A DNA stretch of 64,000 nt from Marinobacter sp. F4206 (GTDB lineage Bacteria > Pseudomonadota > Gammaproteobacteria > Pseudomonadales > Oleiphilaceae). A program made the translations under genes and the position numbers. Shown here piece after piece: positions 37,650 to 46,936 of the stretch. Positions within the stretch are counted from its first letter, which is position 1, and each line of letters opens with the position of its first letter. Below the pieces are notes generated by a model that was given only the letters and a program-made list of their open reading frames with translations, searched no databases and was not told where the DNA came from. The stretch spans positions 1,922,001 to 1,986,000 of the forward strand of contig NZ_JAHXKI010000002.1 in assembly GCF_019392195.1 (NCBI RefSeq), in the 5' to 3' direction.

Positions 37650-38714
37650 ATGAGTATGGAGCCGGAGTTGGTGGACGTTCTGCCAGCGCACAAATTCGAC
37701 GAAGCCGGGCTTTTGGTTTGGCTGCAAAAGGAGTTACCGGAGATTGGTAATCGGCTGGCGGTGAAACAGTTTCAGGGCGGCCAATCCAACCCCACGTTTC
37801 TGCTGGACACCGACAATGGCCGTTATGTCCTGCGCAAGAAACCACCCGGAAAGACGCTGCCCTCTGCCCACATGGTGGAGCGTGAGTACAAGGTGATGCG
37901 TGCATTGTCCGAGCACACCGACGTGCCGGTTCCGAAGGTTCGGGTGTTGTGTGAGGACAGCGACATCATTGGCACGCCGTTCTACGTCATGGACTTCATG
38001 GAAGGCCGGATTGTCAGCCATTCGGCCCTGCGGGCGCTGGACCGTCAGGAGCGAATGCCGGCCCATCTCTCTGCCATCGATACCCTGGCGAAACTGCATT
38101 CGGTGGATGTGAACGCGGTTGGTCTTGGTGATTTTGGTCGGCCCGAGGGTTACGTGGCCCGGCAGGTGTCGCGCTGGACCAAGCAATATCTGGCATCGAA
38201 GACTGACGATATGCCGGCCATGGACAAGCTGATGGCGTGGCTGTCGGAGAACCTCCCTGCCAACGATGAGTGCGCCATCGCCCATGGCGATTACCGGTTC
38301 GGCAACCTGATGTTGGCCCCGGATAAGCCCGAGGTGATTGCGATCCTGGACTGGGAACTGTCCACCCTCGGGCACCCGCTGGCGGATCTGGCCTATTACT
38401 GTCTTCCTTATTACCTGCCCTCGGACATGGAGGGTATGCGCGGCCTGCAAGGGGAAGACCTTGAGGCGCTGGGTATTCCCAGCGAGCAGGAAACCATCGC
38501 CCGCTACTGCGACCAGTCCGGACGCGACGGCATCGATGACTGGCATGTGTACCTGGCGTTCTCTCTGTTCCGTCTGGCCGCCATCCTGCAGGGTGTCTAC
38601 AAGCGCGCCCTGGATGGCAACGCCGCGAACGCCAACGCGCTGGATGTGGGCAAACGTGCCAGCCTGCTCGCCCAGGTGGGCTGGAAAATTGCCAGCGAAG
38701 GAGCACAGCCATGA
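37650..38714 (+). CDS. APH-family kinase of the ACAD10/11 (LvaA-like) type
   Basis: 354 aa from the ATG at 37650 (another at 37656). Kinase motifs are GGQSNPTF near residue 47, YVLRKKPPGKTLPSAH with the ATP-binding Lys, VEREYKVM, catalytic AHGDYRFGNLM near 212 and DWELSTLG near 232. This is the APH subfamily fused to acyl-CoA dehydrogenase in ACAD10/11 and found as LvaA in levulinate catabolism, where it phosphorylates 4-hydroxyacyl-CoA. Drug resistance is unlikely. The last bases overlap surE by four. Confidence 0.92.
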   Translation: MSMEPELVDVLPAHKFDEAGLLVWLQKELPEIGNRLAVKQFQGGQSNPTFLLDTDNGRYVLRKKPPGKTLPSAHMVEREYKVMRALSEHTDVPVPKVRVLCEDSDIIGTPFYVMDFMEGRIVSHSALRALDRQERMPAHLSAIDTLAKLHSVDVNAVGLGDFGRPEGYVARQVSRWTKQYLASKTDDMPAMDKLMAWLSENLPANDECAIAHGDYRFGNLMLAPDKPEVIAILDWELSTLGHPLADLAYYCLPYYLPSDMEGMRGLQGEDLEALGIPSEQETIARYCDQSGRDGIDDWHVYLAFSLFRLAAILQGVYKRALDGNAANANALDVGKRASLLAQVGWKIASEGAQP

Positions 38715-39490
38715 CGGGTCCCATCGTTCAACGCATCCTGATCACCAACGACGACGGCATCAATGCCCCCGGGCTGGCGGTGCTGGAGGCGATTGCCGGC
38801 AACCTGGCCGAAGAGGTCTGGGTCGTGGCGCCGGAACACGATCGCAGCGGCGCCGGCCAGAGCATTTCCATTCACGATCCGCTGCGGGTCTATGAAACCG
38901 GCCCGAGGCGCTACGCGGTGTCCGGTACGCCGGCAGACTGCGTGCTTTATTCCCTGGCCAAGTGGTTTGAGGAGACGCCGCCGGACCTGGTGCTCTCCGG
39001 CGTCAACTGCGGAGCCAACATCAGTGATTCGGTGCAGTACTCCGGCACCGTGGGTGCGGTGCTCAGTGCCGTGCACATGAACATTCCCGCCATTGCCCTC
39101 AGCCAGGCGTTCCTGTCCCGGGAGGGTATCCAGTGGGCACCGGTGCAACAGTTCGGCGAGGCGGTTATCCGCAAGCTCTGGCAGCCGGACAGGGTGCGGG
39201 CCTGGAACGTCAACTTCCCGGCCTGCGACGCCAGTGACATTAGCCGGGCGACCTGGTGTCGGCAGTCCACCGGCTCGATTCAACGCGCCCGTCTGATGGC
39301 GGGGCGGGACGCCCGGAGCCTGCCTTATTGGTGGCTCGGTTTTGAACGCGACTCCCGCCACATCGTGGCGCCGGATGCCGACGTGACCGTGCTGCGGGAC
39401 CGGGCCATTGCCATTACACCACTACGACACGAAGACCCCCTGCCAGGGGGCGCCAACGAATTCGATCTGTCCGCATTGGCGGCTGACTGA
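38711..39490 (+). CDS. surE: SurE family phosphatase/nucleotidase
   Basis: 259 aa. The metal-binding start ILITNDDGINAPG (Asp14-Asp15), EHDRSGAGQSIS and SGVNCGANISDSVQYSGTVGA match SurE 5'/3'-nucleotidases. It is not in the usual surE-pcm-rpoS setting. It lies inside a catabolic operon and overlaps the kinase stop by four bases (ATGA), so the two proteins are made together. A role as phosphatase on a phosphorylated acyl-CoA or nucleotide by-product is a guess. Confidence 0.92.
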   Translation: MTGPIVQRILITNDDGINAPGLAVLEAIAGNLAEEVWVVAPEHDRSGAGQSISIHDPLRVYETGPRRYAVSGTPADCVLYSLAKWFEETPPDLVLSGVNCGANISDSVQYSGTVGAVLSAVHMNIPAIALSQAFLSREGIQWAPVQQFGEAVIRKLWQPDRVRAWNVNFPACDASDISRATWCRQSTGSIQRARLMAGRDARSLPYWWLGFERDSRHIVAPDADVTVLRDRAIAITPLRHEDPLPGGANEFDLSALAAD

Positions 39491-39514
39491 TTAACCCTGG
39501 GGAGAACAACAACC

Positions 39515-41179
39515 ATGTTCACACGCCATTACAAGGTCTGGCCGCACGAGCTGCCCAAGACCATGACCCTGCCGCAGACCAGCGTGTTCACCAATCTGGA
39601 CATAACGGCCCGCCGGTACCCGGACCACACCGCGATCATTTTCTACGACGCACCGATCACCTATCGCCGGCTGCTGGATGAAGTCGAGGCCATGGCCGGC
39701 TACCTGCAGGCCCAGGGCGTGAAGAAAGGCGACCGGGTGCTGCTGTACATGCAGAACTCGCCGCAGTACGTGATTTCCTACTACGCCATCCTGCGTGCCG
39801 ACGCAGTGGTGATTCCGGTCAACCCGATGAACCGCGCCGCGGAGCTTGAGCACTACATTGCCGACACCGGGGCCGCGGTGTGCCTTGCCGGCCAGGAACT
39901 GGCGGGATTCATTGCACCACTGCTCGAGGAAACCGATCTGGAGCAGGTGGTGGTGGCGTCCTACAGCACCTACATCAAACCCGACACCGATCTGGATCTG
40001 CCGGCGGAAGTAGCCGCTCTGCCCTGGTCTAAAGAACTCCCCGGTGTGGTGAGCTGGGAGTCGGCCATGGCGGCCGGGCATGTCCCGGGCGCCCATACGG
40101 CTACCCCGGACGACCTGGCGGTGATTCCCTACAGTTCTGGCACCACCGGCGCACCCAAGGGTTGCATGCATACGCACCGCTCGGTGATGGCCACGGCGGT
40201 CCACCGGGTGTTCTGGAACCTGAGCACCCCGGACAGTGTGCAGTTGGCCACCCTGCCGTTTTTCCACGTGACCGGGATGACCGGCTCCATGAACGGCCCC
40301 ATTTTCAGTGGCTCGACCTCGGTGATCATGACCCGATGGGAGCGCACCACGGCAGCGAAACTCATTGAGCGGTACAGCGTCACCGGCTGGACCAACATCG
40401 TGACCATGGCGGTGGATTTCCTGTCCAATCCGGACATCGGCCAGTACGACCTCTCCAGCCTCAACATGATCGGGGGTGGTGGCGCCGCCATGCCGGTCGC
40501 GGTGGCCGAAAAACTGAAAGCGATGACCGGACTGGACTACATCGAAGGCTATGGCCTGTCCGAGACCATGGCGGCGACCCACATCAATCCGAATGCCCAC
40601 CCCAAACCCCAGTGCCTGGGTATTCCGGTGTTCGACGTGGACAGCCGCATCATTGATGTGGACACCCTGGAAGAAAAGGCCCCGGGGGAGACTGGCGAGA
40701 TTGTCTCCTGTGGCCCGCAGGTCACGATCGGGTACTGGAACCGCCCGGCGGAAACCGAGGCGGCCTTTGTCGAGATCGACGGCAAGCGTTTCTTCCGTAC
40801 CGGAGACCTCGGTTACTACGACGAGAACGGCTATTTCTTCATGGTCGATCGGGTCAAGCGGATGATCAACGCCTCGGGCTTCAAGGTCTGGCCGTCCGAG
40901 GTGGAAGGACTGATGTACCGGCACCCGGCCATCCACGAGGTGTGCATCATTTCCTCGCCCGATCCCAAGCGGGGCGAGACCGTGAAGGCCTGCATCGTGC
41001 TGACCCCGGAGGCGGACGGCAAGACCTCTGTCGAGGACATCACCGGGTGGTGCAAGGATCAGATGGCGGCCTACAAGGTACCCACGCTCGTGGAGTTTGT
41101 GGAGGCGCTGCCGAAGTCGCCCACCGGCAAGCTGATGTGGCGGGCCCTTCAGGAGCAGGAGTGGAATGAAAGCGCCTGA
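39515..41179 (+). CDS. Long-chain fatty-acid-CoA ligase family protein
   Basis: 554 aa. The P-loop YSSGTTGAPKGCMHTHRS lies near residue 205, GYGLSETMA near 345, FRTGDLGYYDENGYFFMVDR near 430 and the catalytic Lys context SPTGKLMWRAL near 540. It activates the pathway's carboxylic acid to acyl-CoA. Position directly after the kinase-SurE pair and before the Liv-type importer suggests the imported acid is its substrate. A GGGGAG SD precedes the ATG. Confidence 0.93.
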   Translation: MFTRHYKVWPHELPKTMTLPQTSVFTNLDITARRYPDHTAIIFYDAPITYRRLLDEVEAMAGYLQAQGVKKGDRVLLYMQNSPQYVISYYAILRADAVVIPVNPMNRAAELEHYIADTGAAVCLAGQELAGFIAPLLEETDLEQVVVASYSTYIKPDTDLDLPAEVAALPWSKELPGVVSWESAMAAGHVPGAHTATPDDLAVIPYSSGTTGAPKGCMHTHRSVMATAVHRVFWNLSTPDSVQLATLPFFHVTGMTGSMNGPIFSGSTSVIMTRWERTTAAKLIERYSVTGWTNIVTMAVDFLSNPDIGQYDLSSLNMIGGGGAAMPVAVAEKLKAMTGLDYIEGYGLSETMAATHINPNAHPKPQCLGIPVFDVDSRIIDVDTLEEKAPGETGEIVSCGPQVTIGYWNRPAETEAAFVEIDGKRFFRTGDLGYYDENGYFFMVDRVKRMINASGFKVWPSEVEGLMYRHPAIHEVCIISSPDPKRGETVKACIVLTPEADGKTSVEDITGWCKDQMAAYKVPTLVEFVEALPKSPTGKLMWRALQEQEWNESA

Positions 41180-41233
41180 AGATGGCTAAAACAGAGTTAA
41201 ATAAATCGCAGAGCGAAACTAGATTTTAAATAA

Positions 41234-41239
41234 TTGACA
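41234..41239 (+). promoter_or_regulatory. -35 box candidate for the liv operon
   Basis: A perfect TTGACA occurs in an AT-rich part of the 165-base gap before livH. The region at the proper distance (around 41256, TAATTG) is a poor -10, so the site is uncertain. Confidence 0.35.
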
Positions 41240-41344
41240 ACTGAGACGATCGGTGTAATTGTTTCATTCAAGCCGCAGGGCAGTCATGCCCTGCAGAACT
41301 GAGCCCAACGATTTCCGATAAAAACAAACAACGGAGGGGCAGAA

Positions 41345-42208
41345 TTGAACCTTTTCCTGCAGCAAGTCATCAACGGGTTAACCCTGGGGAGTATCTACGG
41401 TCTCGTAGCCCTGGGCCTGACCCTGGTCTACGGAATACTCCACATTCCGAACTTTGCACACGGCGCGCTCTACATGGTCGGTGCCTTCATGTCCTACTTC
41501 TTCATGGTCGATCTGGGGGTCCATTACTGGCTGGCCATGGCCGGGTCTGCGGCCGTCATCGCGATCCTGGGGATTCTCTGTGAGCGGCTGGTGTTTCACC
41601 CCCTGAGGCACTCGCCCCCGATCCACGACAAGATCGCCGCGATTGGCATCCTGCTGTTCCTGGAAGCGCTGGTTCAGATGTTCTGGGGCTCGGATTTCCG
41701 GCGCATGAGCTCGCCGTTCACCGGCATCATGAATTTTGACGGACTGATCATTCCGGAGCAGCGCCTGCTCATCATCGTCGGCGCCTTTGTGCTGGTGTTT
41801 GCCCTGCAGATGTTCCTGCGCAAGACCATGACCGGCGCCACCATCATTGCCATGGCCCAGAGCCGGGAAGGCGCGTTCCTGGTCGGTATCGACGCCAATC
41901 GGGTGGCGATGATGACCTTCGCAATATCCGGTGCCCTCGCCGCGGTGGCCGCCACCCTGTACGCGCCCATCAACCTGGTTTACCCGGCCATGGGGCACCT
42001 GGTCATCATGAAGGCCTTCGTGATCATCATCCTTGGCGGCATGGGCAGCATTCCCGGTGCCATTGCCGGCGGCATGATCATCGGGTTTGCCGAAGCCTTT
42101 GGCGGCTTCTACATCTCCACCGCCTACAAGGACATCATTGCCTTCGGCCTGCTGGTACTGATTCTCTCCATCCGCCCACAGGGCCTGTTCGCAAAGGGGG
42201 CGCACTGA
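41345..42208 (+). CDS. livH: Liv-type ABC transporter permease (LivH)
   Basis: 287 aa from a TTG start with GGAGG eight bases upstream. The LivH fold is visible: NGLTLGSIYGLVALGLTLVYG at the start and ILGGMGSIPGAIAGG near residue 225, about eight helices. It pairs with LivM as the membrane pore. Despite the family name these importers often carry aromatic or aliphatic acids; the neighbouring CoA ligase favours that here. The rare start codon may tune expression. Confidence 0.92.
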   Translation: MNLFLQQVINGLTLGSIYGLVALGLTLVYGILHIPNFAHGALYMVGAFMSYFFMVDLGVHYWLAMAGSAAVIAILGILCERLVFHPLRHSPPIHDKIAAIGILLFLEALVQMFWGSDFRRMSSPFTGIMNFDGLIIPEQRLLIIVGAFVLVFALQMFLRKTMTGATIIAMAQSREGAFLVGIDANRVAMMTFAISGALAAVAATLYAPINLVYPAMGHLVIMKAFVIIILGGMGSIPGAIAGGMIIGFAEAFGGFYISTAYKDIIAFGLLVLILSIRPQGLFAKGAH

Positions 42209-42210
42209 TC

Positions 42211-43245
42211 ATGTTGTTCAAGCTTGGATCCCTGTTAATGACACCGGGCGCGAAACTGGCATTGCTGGTCTTTGCGATCGTGTTTCCCTTCCTCGCCAGT
42301 AATGAGTACCAGGTCTATGTGATGGCATCGGCCTTTGTCTGGGCCATCGCGGTATACGGCCTGAACATCATTACCGGGTTTTGCGGTCAGCTGAACCTGG
42401 CCCACGGTGGTTTCTTTGCCATTGGTGCCTACACCCTGGGCCTGCTCACGGCCGATGCCGGCTGGAGTTTCTGGCCCGCGTTTGTGGCCGCACTGCTGGT
42501 AACCGCCGTGCTGGGATTCTTCGTGGGCATCGTATCCCTGCGCCTGAAAGAGCACTACTTCGCTATTTTCACCCTGTGTGTGGGGTTCATCATTTACCTG
42601 CTGATCGACAAGTGGGAAGAGCTCACCCACGGGCCCATCGGGGTGCGTGACATTGCCGAACCCTATGGCTTTGGCCTGGTCGACTTCACCGAAACGACGC
42701 CTTTCTATTACCTGGTGCTGGCGTTCCTGGTGTTTGCCATCTGGTTCATGGGGCGGCTTTCCCGCTCCCTGCTGGGCCGGACCTTCATTGCCATCCGTAA
42801 TGGTGACGAGCTGGCCCAGTCCCTGGGCATCAATCTGATGCGCAACAAGGTCCTGGCGTTCGTGCTGTCCACCACCTACGCCGGTCTGGCCGGTGCACTC
42901 TACGCGGGGATGGTGCGGTTTATCGGGCCGGAAGAGGCCAACATCGTGCACACCTTCGACATGATCACCTACCTGCTGGTGGGCGGCATCGGCACCATCA
43001 CCGGGCCGCTGCTGGGGACCGTGGGTATCGTCTGGATCACCCAGTCGCTGCAGTTCCTGGAAGAGTACCGGATGATTATCTTTGGTCCGCTGCTGGTGCT
43101 GCTGGTGATCTTCTTCCCGCGCGGCATCACCGGATCCTTCCTGACCTGGATGCACCGGAAAGCGCAGGCCTTTGTACCGGAGAAGAAGCGCAGCGAGAGC
43201 AAAGTGACCACGACCCAGACCCGGGAGGCCGAGAACAATGCTTAA
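42211..43245 (+). CDS. livM: Liv-type ABC transporter permease (LivM)
   Basis: 344 aa with nine to ten helices. Typical sequences are [25 protein letters not shown] near residue 50 (the family hallmark) and [16 protein letters not shown] near residue 255. It begins two bases after livH and overlaps livG by eight bases. A basic C-terminal tail extends beyond the last helix. Confidence 0.93.
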   Translation: MLFKLGSLLMTPGAKLALLVFAIVFPFLASNEYQVYVMASAFVWAIAVYGLNIITGFCGQLNLAHGGFFAIGAYTLGLLTADAGWSFWPAFVAALLVTAVLGFFVGIVSLRLKEHYFAIFTLCVGFIIYLLIDKWEELTHGPIGVRDIAEPYGFGLVDFTETTPFYYLVLAFLVFAIWFMGRLSRSLLGRTFIAIRNGDELAQSLGINLMRNKVLAFVLSTTYAGLAGALYAGMVRFIGPEEANIVHTFDMITYLLVGGIGTITGPLLGTVGIVWITQSLQFLEEYRMIIFGPLLVLLVIFFPRGITGSFLTWMHRKAQAFVPEKKRSESKVTTTQTREAENNA

Positions 43246-44005
43246 GGTAGAGCACCTGACGAAAATGTTTGGCGGCCTGGCCGCGGTAAACGATGTGTCC
43301 GTGGAGTTCGAGGCGGGCAAGATCAACGCGATCATCGGCCCTAACGGCGCCGGCAAGAGCACGTTTTTCAACCTGATTTCCGGCCTGCATCAACCTACCT
43401 CCGGCCGGATCCTTCTGGATGGCGAAGACGTGACCCGCATGCCCTGCGATCAGGTGGCGCGGCTCGGCGTCGGCCGGACCTTTCAGACCACCAACCTGTT
43501 CGAGCAGGCGACCGTTCTCGACAACCTGATTGTCGGTCATCGCCTGCGCACGAAATCCGGACTCTGGGACGTATTGATCAACAGCCGGCGTCTGCAACGC
43601 GAGGAGAAGGCGGCGCGGGACAAGGCCATGGAGGCCCTGGATTTTGTCGGACTGACCCGGGTGGCTGGCCAGTTCATCGCGGACATTACCCAGGAAGAGC
43701 GCAAGCGGGTGGCGTTCGCCCTGGCGCTGGCGACCGATCCCAAGATCGTGCTGCTGGACGAACCGGCTGCCGGGGTGAACCCCGAGGAAACCGAAGGCTT
43801 TGCCGCGCTCATGCGCAAGATGGTGAATAACGGCCTGACCGTGTGCCTGATCGAACACAAGATGGACATGATTATGAGCCTGGCGGACAAGATCATGGTG
43901 CTGGACCACGGCGAGAAGATTGCCGAGGGCACACCGGAGCAGGTTCGTAACAATCCGGTGGTGATCGAGGCCTACCTGGGAGGAGATGAAGATGCTGCAG
44001 CTTGA
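43238..44005 (+). CDS. livG: Liv-type ABC transporter ATPase (LivG)
   Basis: 255 aa. Walker A is GPNGAGKST near residue 36 and Walker B is [15 protein letters not shown] near residue 163. The signature position reads [14 protein letters not shown], lacking the canonical LSGGQ as is common in LivG, although here even the second Gly is replaced. It energises import with LivF. Overlaps at both ends indicate tight coupling. Confidence 0.92.
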   Translation: MLKVEHLTKMFGGLAAVNDVSVEFEAGKINAIIGPNGAGKSTFFNLISGLHQPTSGRILLDGEDVTRMPCDQVARLGVGRTFQTTNLFEQATVLDNLIVGHRLRTKSGLWDVLINSRRLQREEKAARDKAMEALDFVGLTRVAGQFIADITQEERKRVAFALALATDPKIVLLDEPAAGVNPEETEGFAALMRKMVNNGLTVCLIEHKMDMIMSLADKIMVLDHGEKIAEGTPEQVRNNPVVIEAYLGGDEDAAA

Positions 44006-44699
44006 GAACGTTGATGTCTGCTACGGCAGCTTCAAGGCCCTGACCGACATCTCCATGACCGTGGACACCGGCGAGTTGGTGGTGCTGCTTGGCGCCAACG
44101 GGGCCGGCAAGACCAGCCTGTTCAACGGCATCAGCGGACTGGTTAAGCCCGCCGCCGGCGACATCCGCTTCGAGGACAAGAAACTCAACGGCATGAAGGC
44201 CAGCGCTATCGTCTCCAGCGGTGTCGTGCAGTGTGCCGAGGGCCGCAAGCTGTTTCCCCAGATGACGGTCCAGCAGAATCTGATGATGGGCGCCTATGTC
44301 CATCGGGGCGACCGGCACGGCAACCGGAAACGGCTGAACGAAGTGCTCGAACTGTTTCCGATCCTCGAGGACAAGGCCCAACAGCCGGCCGGTTCCCTGT
44401 CCGGGGGACAGCAGCAGATGGTCGCCATTGGCCGGGCCATGATGAGTCGTCCGCGCCTGCTGATGCTGGACGAACCGTCGCTTGGCCTGGCGCCACTGGT
44501 GGTCAAGCAGATGTTCGAGACCATCCGGCAGATCAACAGCCTGGGCACCACGGTGTTGCTGGCTGAGCAGAACGCCTTTGCGGCCCTCAAAATCGCCCAC
44601 CGGGCTTATGTCATGGAAAACGGTCACCTCGTCATGGAGGGCGACCGGGAGGCCATGCTCGGCAATGAGCAGGTCCGCAAGGCCTATATCGGGGCCTGA
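43992..44699 (+). CDS. livF: Liv-type ABC transporter ATPase (LivF)
   Basis: 235 aa from the ATG at 43992, which has AGGAG six bases upstream; an ATG at 43986 is less well placed. Walker A GANGAGKTS, signature LSGGQQQMVAIGRA and Walker B LMLDEPSLGLAP are all intact. It overlaps livG by 14 bases. It forms the second ATPase of the importer. Confidence 0.93.
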   Translation: MLQLENVDVCYGSFKALTDISMTVDTGELVVLLGANGAGKTSLFNGISGLVKPAAGDIRFEDKKLNGMKASAIVSSGVVQCAEGRKLFPQMTVQQNLMMGAYVHRGDRHGNRKRLNEVLELFPILEDKAQQPAGSLSGGQQQMVAIGRAMMSRPRLLMLDEPSLGLAPLVVKQMFETIRQINSLGTTVLLAEQNAFAALKIAHRAYVMENGHLVMEGDREAMLGNEQVRKAYIGA

Positions 44700-44748
44700 C
44701 GGCCCCGGCGAATGATTGACGAAGAGCGCAACCAACCAGGAGAAAACA

Positions 44749-45897
44749 ATGAAAACAGTAAAAACACTGGGTAAAACTGTCGCAGCGGCAACCCTTGGCA
44801 TGAGTCTCACCGCCGGTGCAGTAGCGGGTGAGGTCAATATCGGGTTTACCGGCCCACTCAGCGGCGGTGCCGCCCTGTATGGCGAAAACACCCTGTCCGG
44901 CCTGCGGATGGCGGCGGATGAAATCAACGCCGCCGGCGGGTTCGACCTGAAGGGCGAGAAAACCACCATCAATCTGGTCTCCCTGGACGACCGTTATTCT
45001 CCGGCCCAGGCTGCCACCAACGCCAAGCGCCTGAAGCAGGAGTCGAACGTACCGGCGATCTTTATTCCGCACTCCGGCGGTGTCTTTGCGTTGCAGGATT
45101 TCAATGAGAAGGACGATTTTCTGGTCATGGCCTACACCAGCGTGCCAACCGTGACGGAGAAGGGGAATTCCCTGACGGTGCGGATTCCGCCGACCTTCGA
45201 CGGTTACGTCCGGGCGTTTACGGACTACGGGCTGGAAAATCTCGGCACCACTCTGGGCATGGCCGGTGCCACCCACGAGTACGCCAAGATCTGGGCGTCC
45301 ATGATTGAAAAGGAGTGGACGGCCAAGGGCGGCAAGGTGGTCGCCAACAACCCGATGGACTACAACAAGTCCGCCGACTTCTTCACCGGTGTGAGCCGCA
45401 TCATTGCCGAGGACCCGGACGTCATGTTCGTGGGTGGCGCCTCCGAGCCGACCGGCCTGGTGGTTCAGCAGGCCCGTCAGATGGGCTTCCAGGGCGGGTT
45501 CATCGTGATGGATCAGGCCAAGATTGACGAAGTGGCCGCTGTGGCCGGTGGGCTGGAGATGGTTGAAGGCGCGGTCGGAGTCGTGCCACTGAGCGTCTAT
45601 GAGACCGAGGCGGCGCAGGACTTCATCAAACGCTACAAGGCCGAATACGGCAAGACCCCGGGTTCCGAAGCAGCCTACAACTACCTGGCCCTGCATGGCC
45701 TGGTGGAGGCGATGGATGCCACTGAGTCAACCGATCCCAAAGTGATCCGCGCGGCCCTTGGCGACGCCATGAAGAACATGGAGACCCGCAAGAACCCGTA
45801 CGAGGTGACCAACGTCACCGACAAGGGCGGCTTTGTCACGGAAACCACCCTGGCGGTGGTGAAAGATGGCAAAATCGTTCAGGAAGAGATTGAGTAA
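44749..45897 (+). CDS. Liv-type ABC transporter substrate-binding protein (LivK-like)
   Basis: 382 aa from the ATG at 44749 with AGGAG eight bases upstream. A signal peptide ends near AGAVAG. The mature protein shows the periplasmic-binding type 1 pattern (VNIGFTGPLSGGAALYGENTLSG, AAYNYLALHGLVEAMD). Ligand choice cannot be read from sequence, but the setting among CoA ligases and dehydrogenases suggests a carboxylate rather than an amino acid. A terminator follows. Confidence 0.92.
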   Translation: MKTVKTLGKTVAAATLGMSLTAGAVAGEVNIGFTGPLSGGAALYGENTLSGLRMAADEINAAGGFDLKGEKTTINLVSLDDRYSPAQAATNAKRLKQESNVPAIFIPHSGGVFALQDFNEKDDFLVMAYTSVPTVTEKGNSLTVRIPPTFDGYVRAFTDYGLENLGTTLGMAGATHEYAKIWASMIEKEWTAKGGKVVANNPMDYNKSADFFTGVSRIIAEDPDVMFVGGASEPTGLVVQQARQMGFQGGFIVMDQAKIDEVAAVAGGLEMVEGAVGVVPLSVYETEAAQDFIKRYKAEYGKTPGSEAAYNYLALHGLVEAMDATESTDPKVIRAALGDAMKNMETRKNPYEVTNVTDKGGFVTETTLAVVKDGKIVQEEIE

Positions 45898-45914
45898 GGC
45901 TTAAGGCCTTCTTC

Positions 45915-45949
45915 AGGGGCAGGTCATTGTCGATGGCCTGCCCCTTTTT
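45915..45949 (+). terminator. Rho-independent terminator after the liv operon
   Basis: Stem GGGGCAGG / CCTGCCCC with a 12-base loop is followed by five T residues, closing the plus-strand run before the panE-like gene. Confidence 0.85.
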
Positions 45950-45984
45950 CGTTGGTTTTCGACTCCAGAGGAATCGTTAGCATC

Positions 45985-46920
45985 ATGAACAACCCTCCCA
46001 GCATTCTGATCGTTGGCGCCGGTGCCATTGGCAGTTTTTACGGCGCCATTCTCAAGCGCGCCGGCTGTCCGGTCAGCACAGTCCTGCGTTCCGAGTACGA
46101 CCTAGTGAAAGCCCGGGGCATTCGCATCTCCAGCCCGCTCGGGGATTTGTCGTATCAGCCGGATCACGTTTACCGCGACGGCGATACGCCGGAGACGCCG
46201 CCGGATTACCTGATCCTGTGCGTCAAGGTGCTGCCAGGTCTCGATCGGGCGGAGCTGGTCCGGCCCTGGATGGGTCCGAACACCCGTCTGGTGCTGATCG
46301 AGAATGGCCTGGACATCGAGCGGGAGCTGGCCGAGGCCTTTCCGGACAACCCCATCATCAGTTGCCTGGCCTTCATCGCGGCCAGTCGCACCGAACCGGG
46401 CGTGGTGGAGCACAAGGCCTACGGCAAGCTGGTCATGGGGCGTTATCCCGAGGGTGTTGATGAGCACTGCCAGAACCTGGCCGAGCGTTTCATTGAGGGC
46501 GGGATCAAGGTGGACCTGACCGAAGCCGTGGTGGGGGAGCGCTGGCGCAAGTGCCTGTGGAATACACCGTTCAATCCGCTGTCGGTGATTGCCAATGGCG
46601 CTGACACCCGAACCATTCTGGACACCGAGGGGGGTGAGGCATTGATCCGGGCCATGATCGCCGAGGTCATGGCTGTGGCGGCGGCCGAAGGCTACCCCAT
46701 GGACGAGTCGCTGATTGACCAGAACATCGAGGGTACCCGCAAGATGCCGCCCTACAAGAACAGCATGGCACTGGATTACCTCAACGATCGCCCCATCGAG
46801 CGGGATGCCGTGCTGGGCAATGTGGTGGCTATTGCCGAGCGTCACGGCATTGCCGTTCCACACCTGAATACCGTGTTGGTCACGCTGAAGATGCGGGCGG
46901 CACTGGAAGGCCGGGCCTGA
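45985..46920 (+). CDS. Ketopantoate reductase family (PanE/ApbA) protein
   Basis: 311 aa from the ATG at 45985. A Rossmann start ILIVGAGAIGSFYGAIL binds NADP(H). The central Lys-bearing helix EAVVGERWRKCLWNTPFNPL, and KMPPYKNSMALDYLNDRP near the C-terminus, fit the 2-dehydropantoate reductase family. Because it lies between two catabolic clusters, it may reduce another 2-keto acid rather than serve pantothenate synthesis. It converges on the MaoC gene; a 7-bp stem overlaps its stop codon. Confidence 0.87.
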   Translation: MNNPPSILIVGAGAIGSFYGAILKRAGCPVSTVLRSEYDLVKARGIRISSPLGDLSYQPDHVYRDGDTPETPPDYLILCVKVLPGLDRAELVRPWMGPNTRLVLIENGLDIERELAEAFPDNPIISCLAFIAASRTEPGVVEHKAYGKLVMGRYPEGVDEHCQNLAERFIEGGIKVDLTEAVVGERWRKCLWNTPFNPLSVIANGADTRTILDTEGGEALIRAMIAEVMAVAAAEGYPMDESLIDQNIEGTRKMPPYKNSMALDYLNDRPIERDAVLGNVVAIAERHGIAVPHLNTVLVTLKMRAALEGRA

Positions 46921-46936
46921 CGGCCCGGTCAACCGG

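Noticed and set aside
37650-38714. Aminoglycoside-resistance phosphotransferase
   Set aside because: The motifs belong to the ACAD10/11-type APH subgroup, and the gene sits among acyl-CoA enzymes.
39491-40936. 481-codon minus-strand frame opposite the CoA ligase
   Set aside because: Shadow of a clear acyl-CoA ligase with complete motifs.
46911-46928. Terminator at the panE-maoC junction
   Set aside because: A 7-bp stem (CCGGGCC / GGCCCGG) exists around the stop codon but no T run follows on either strand.
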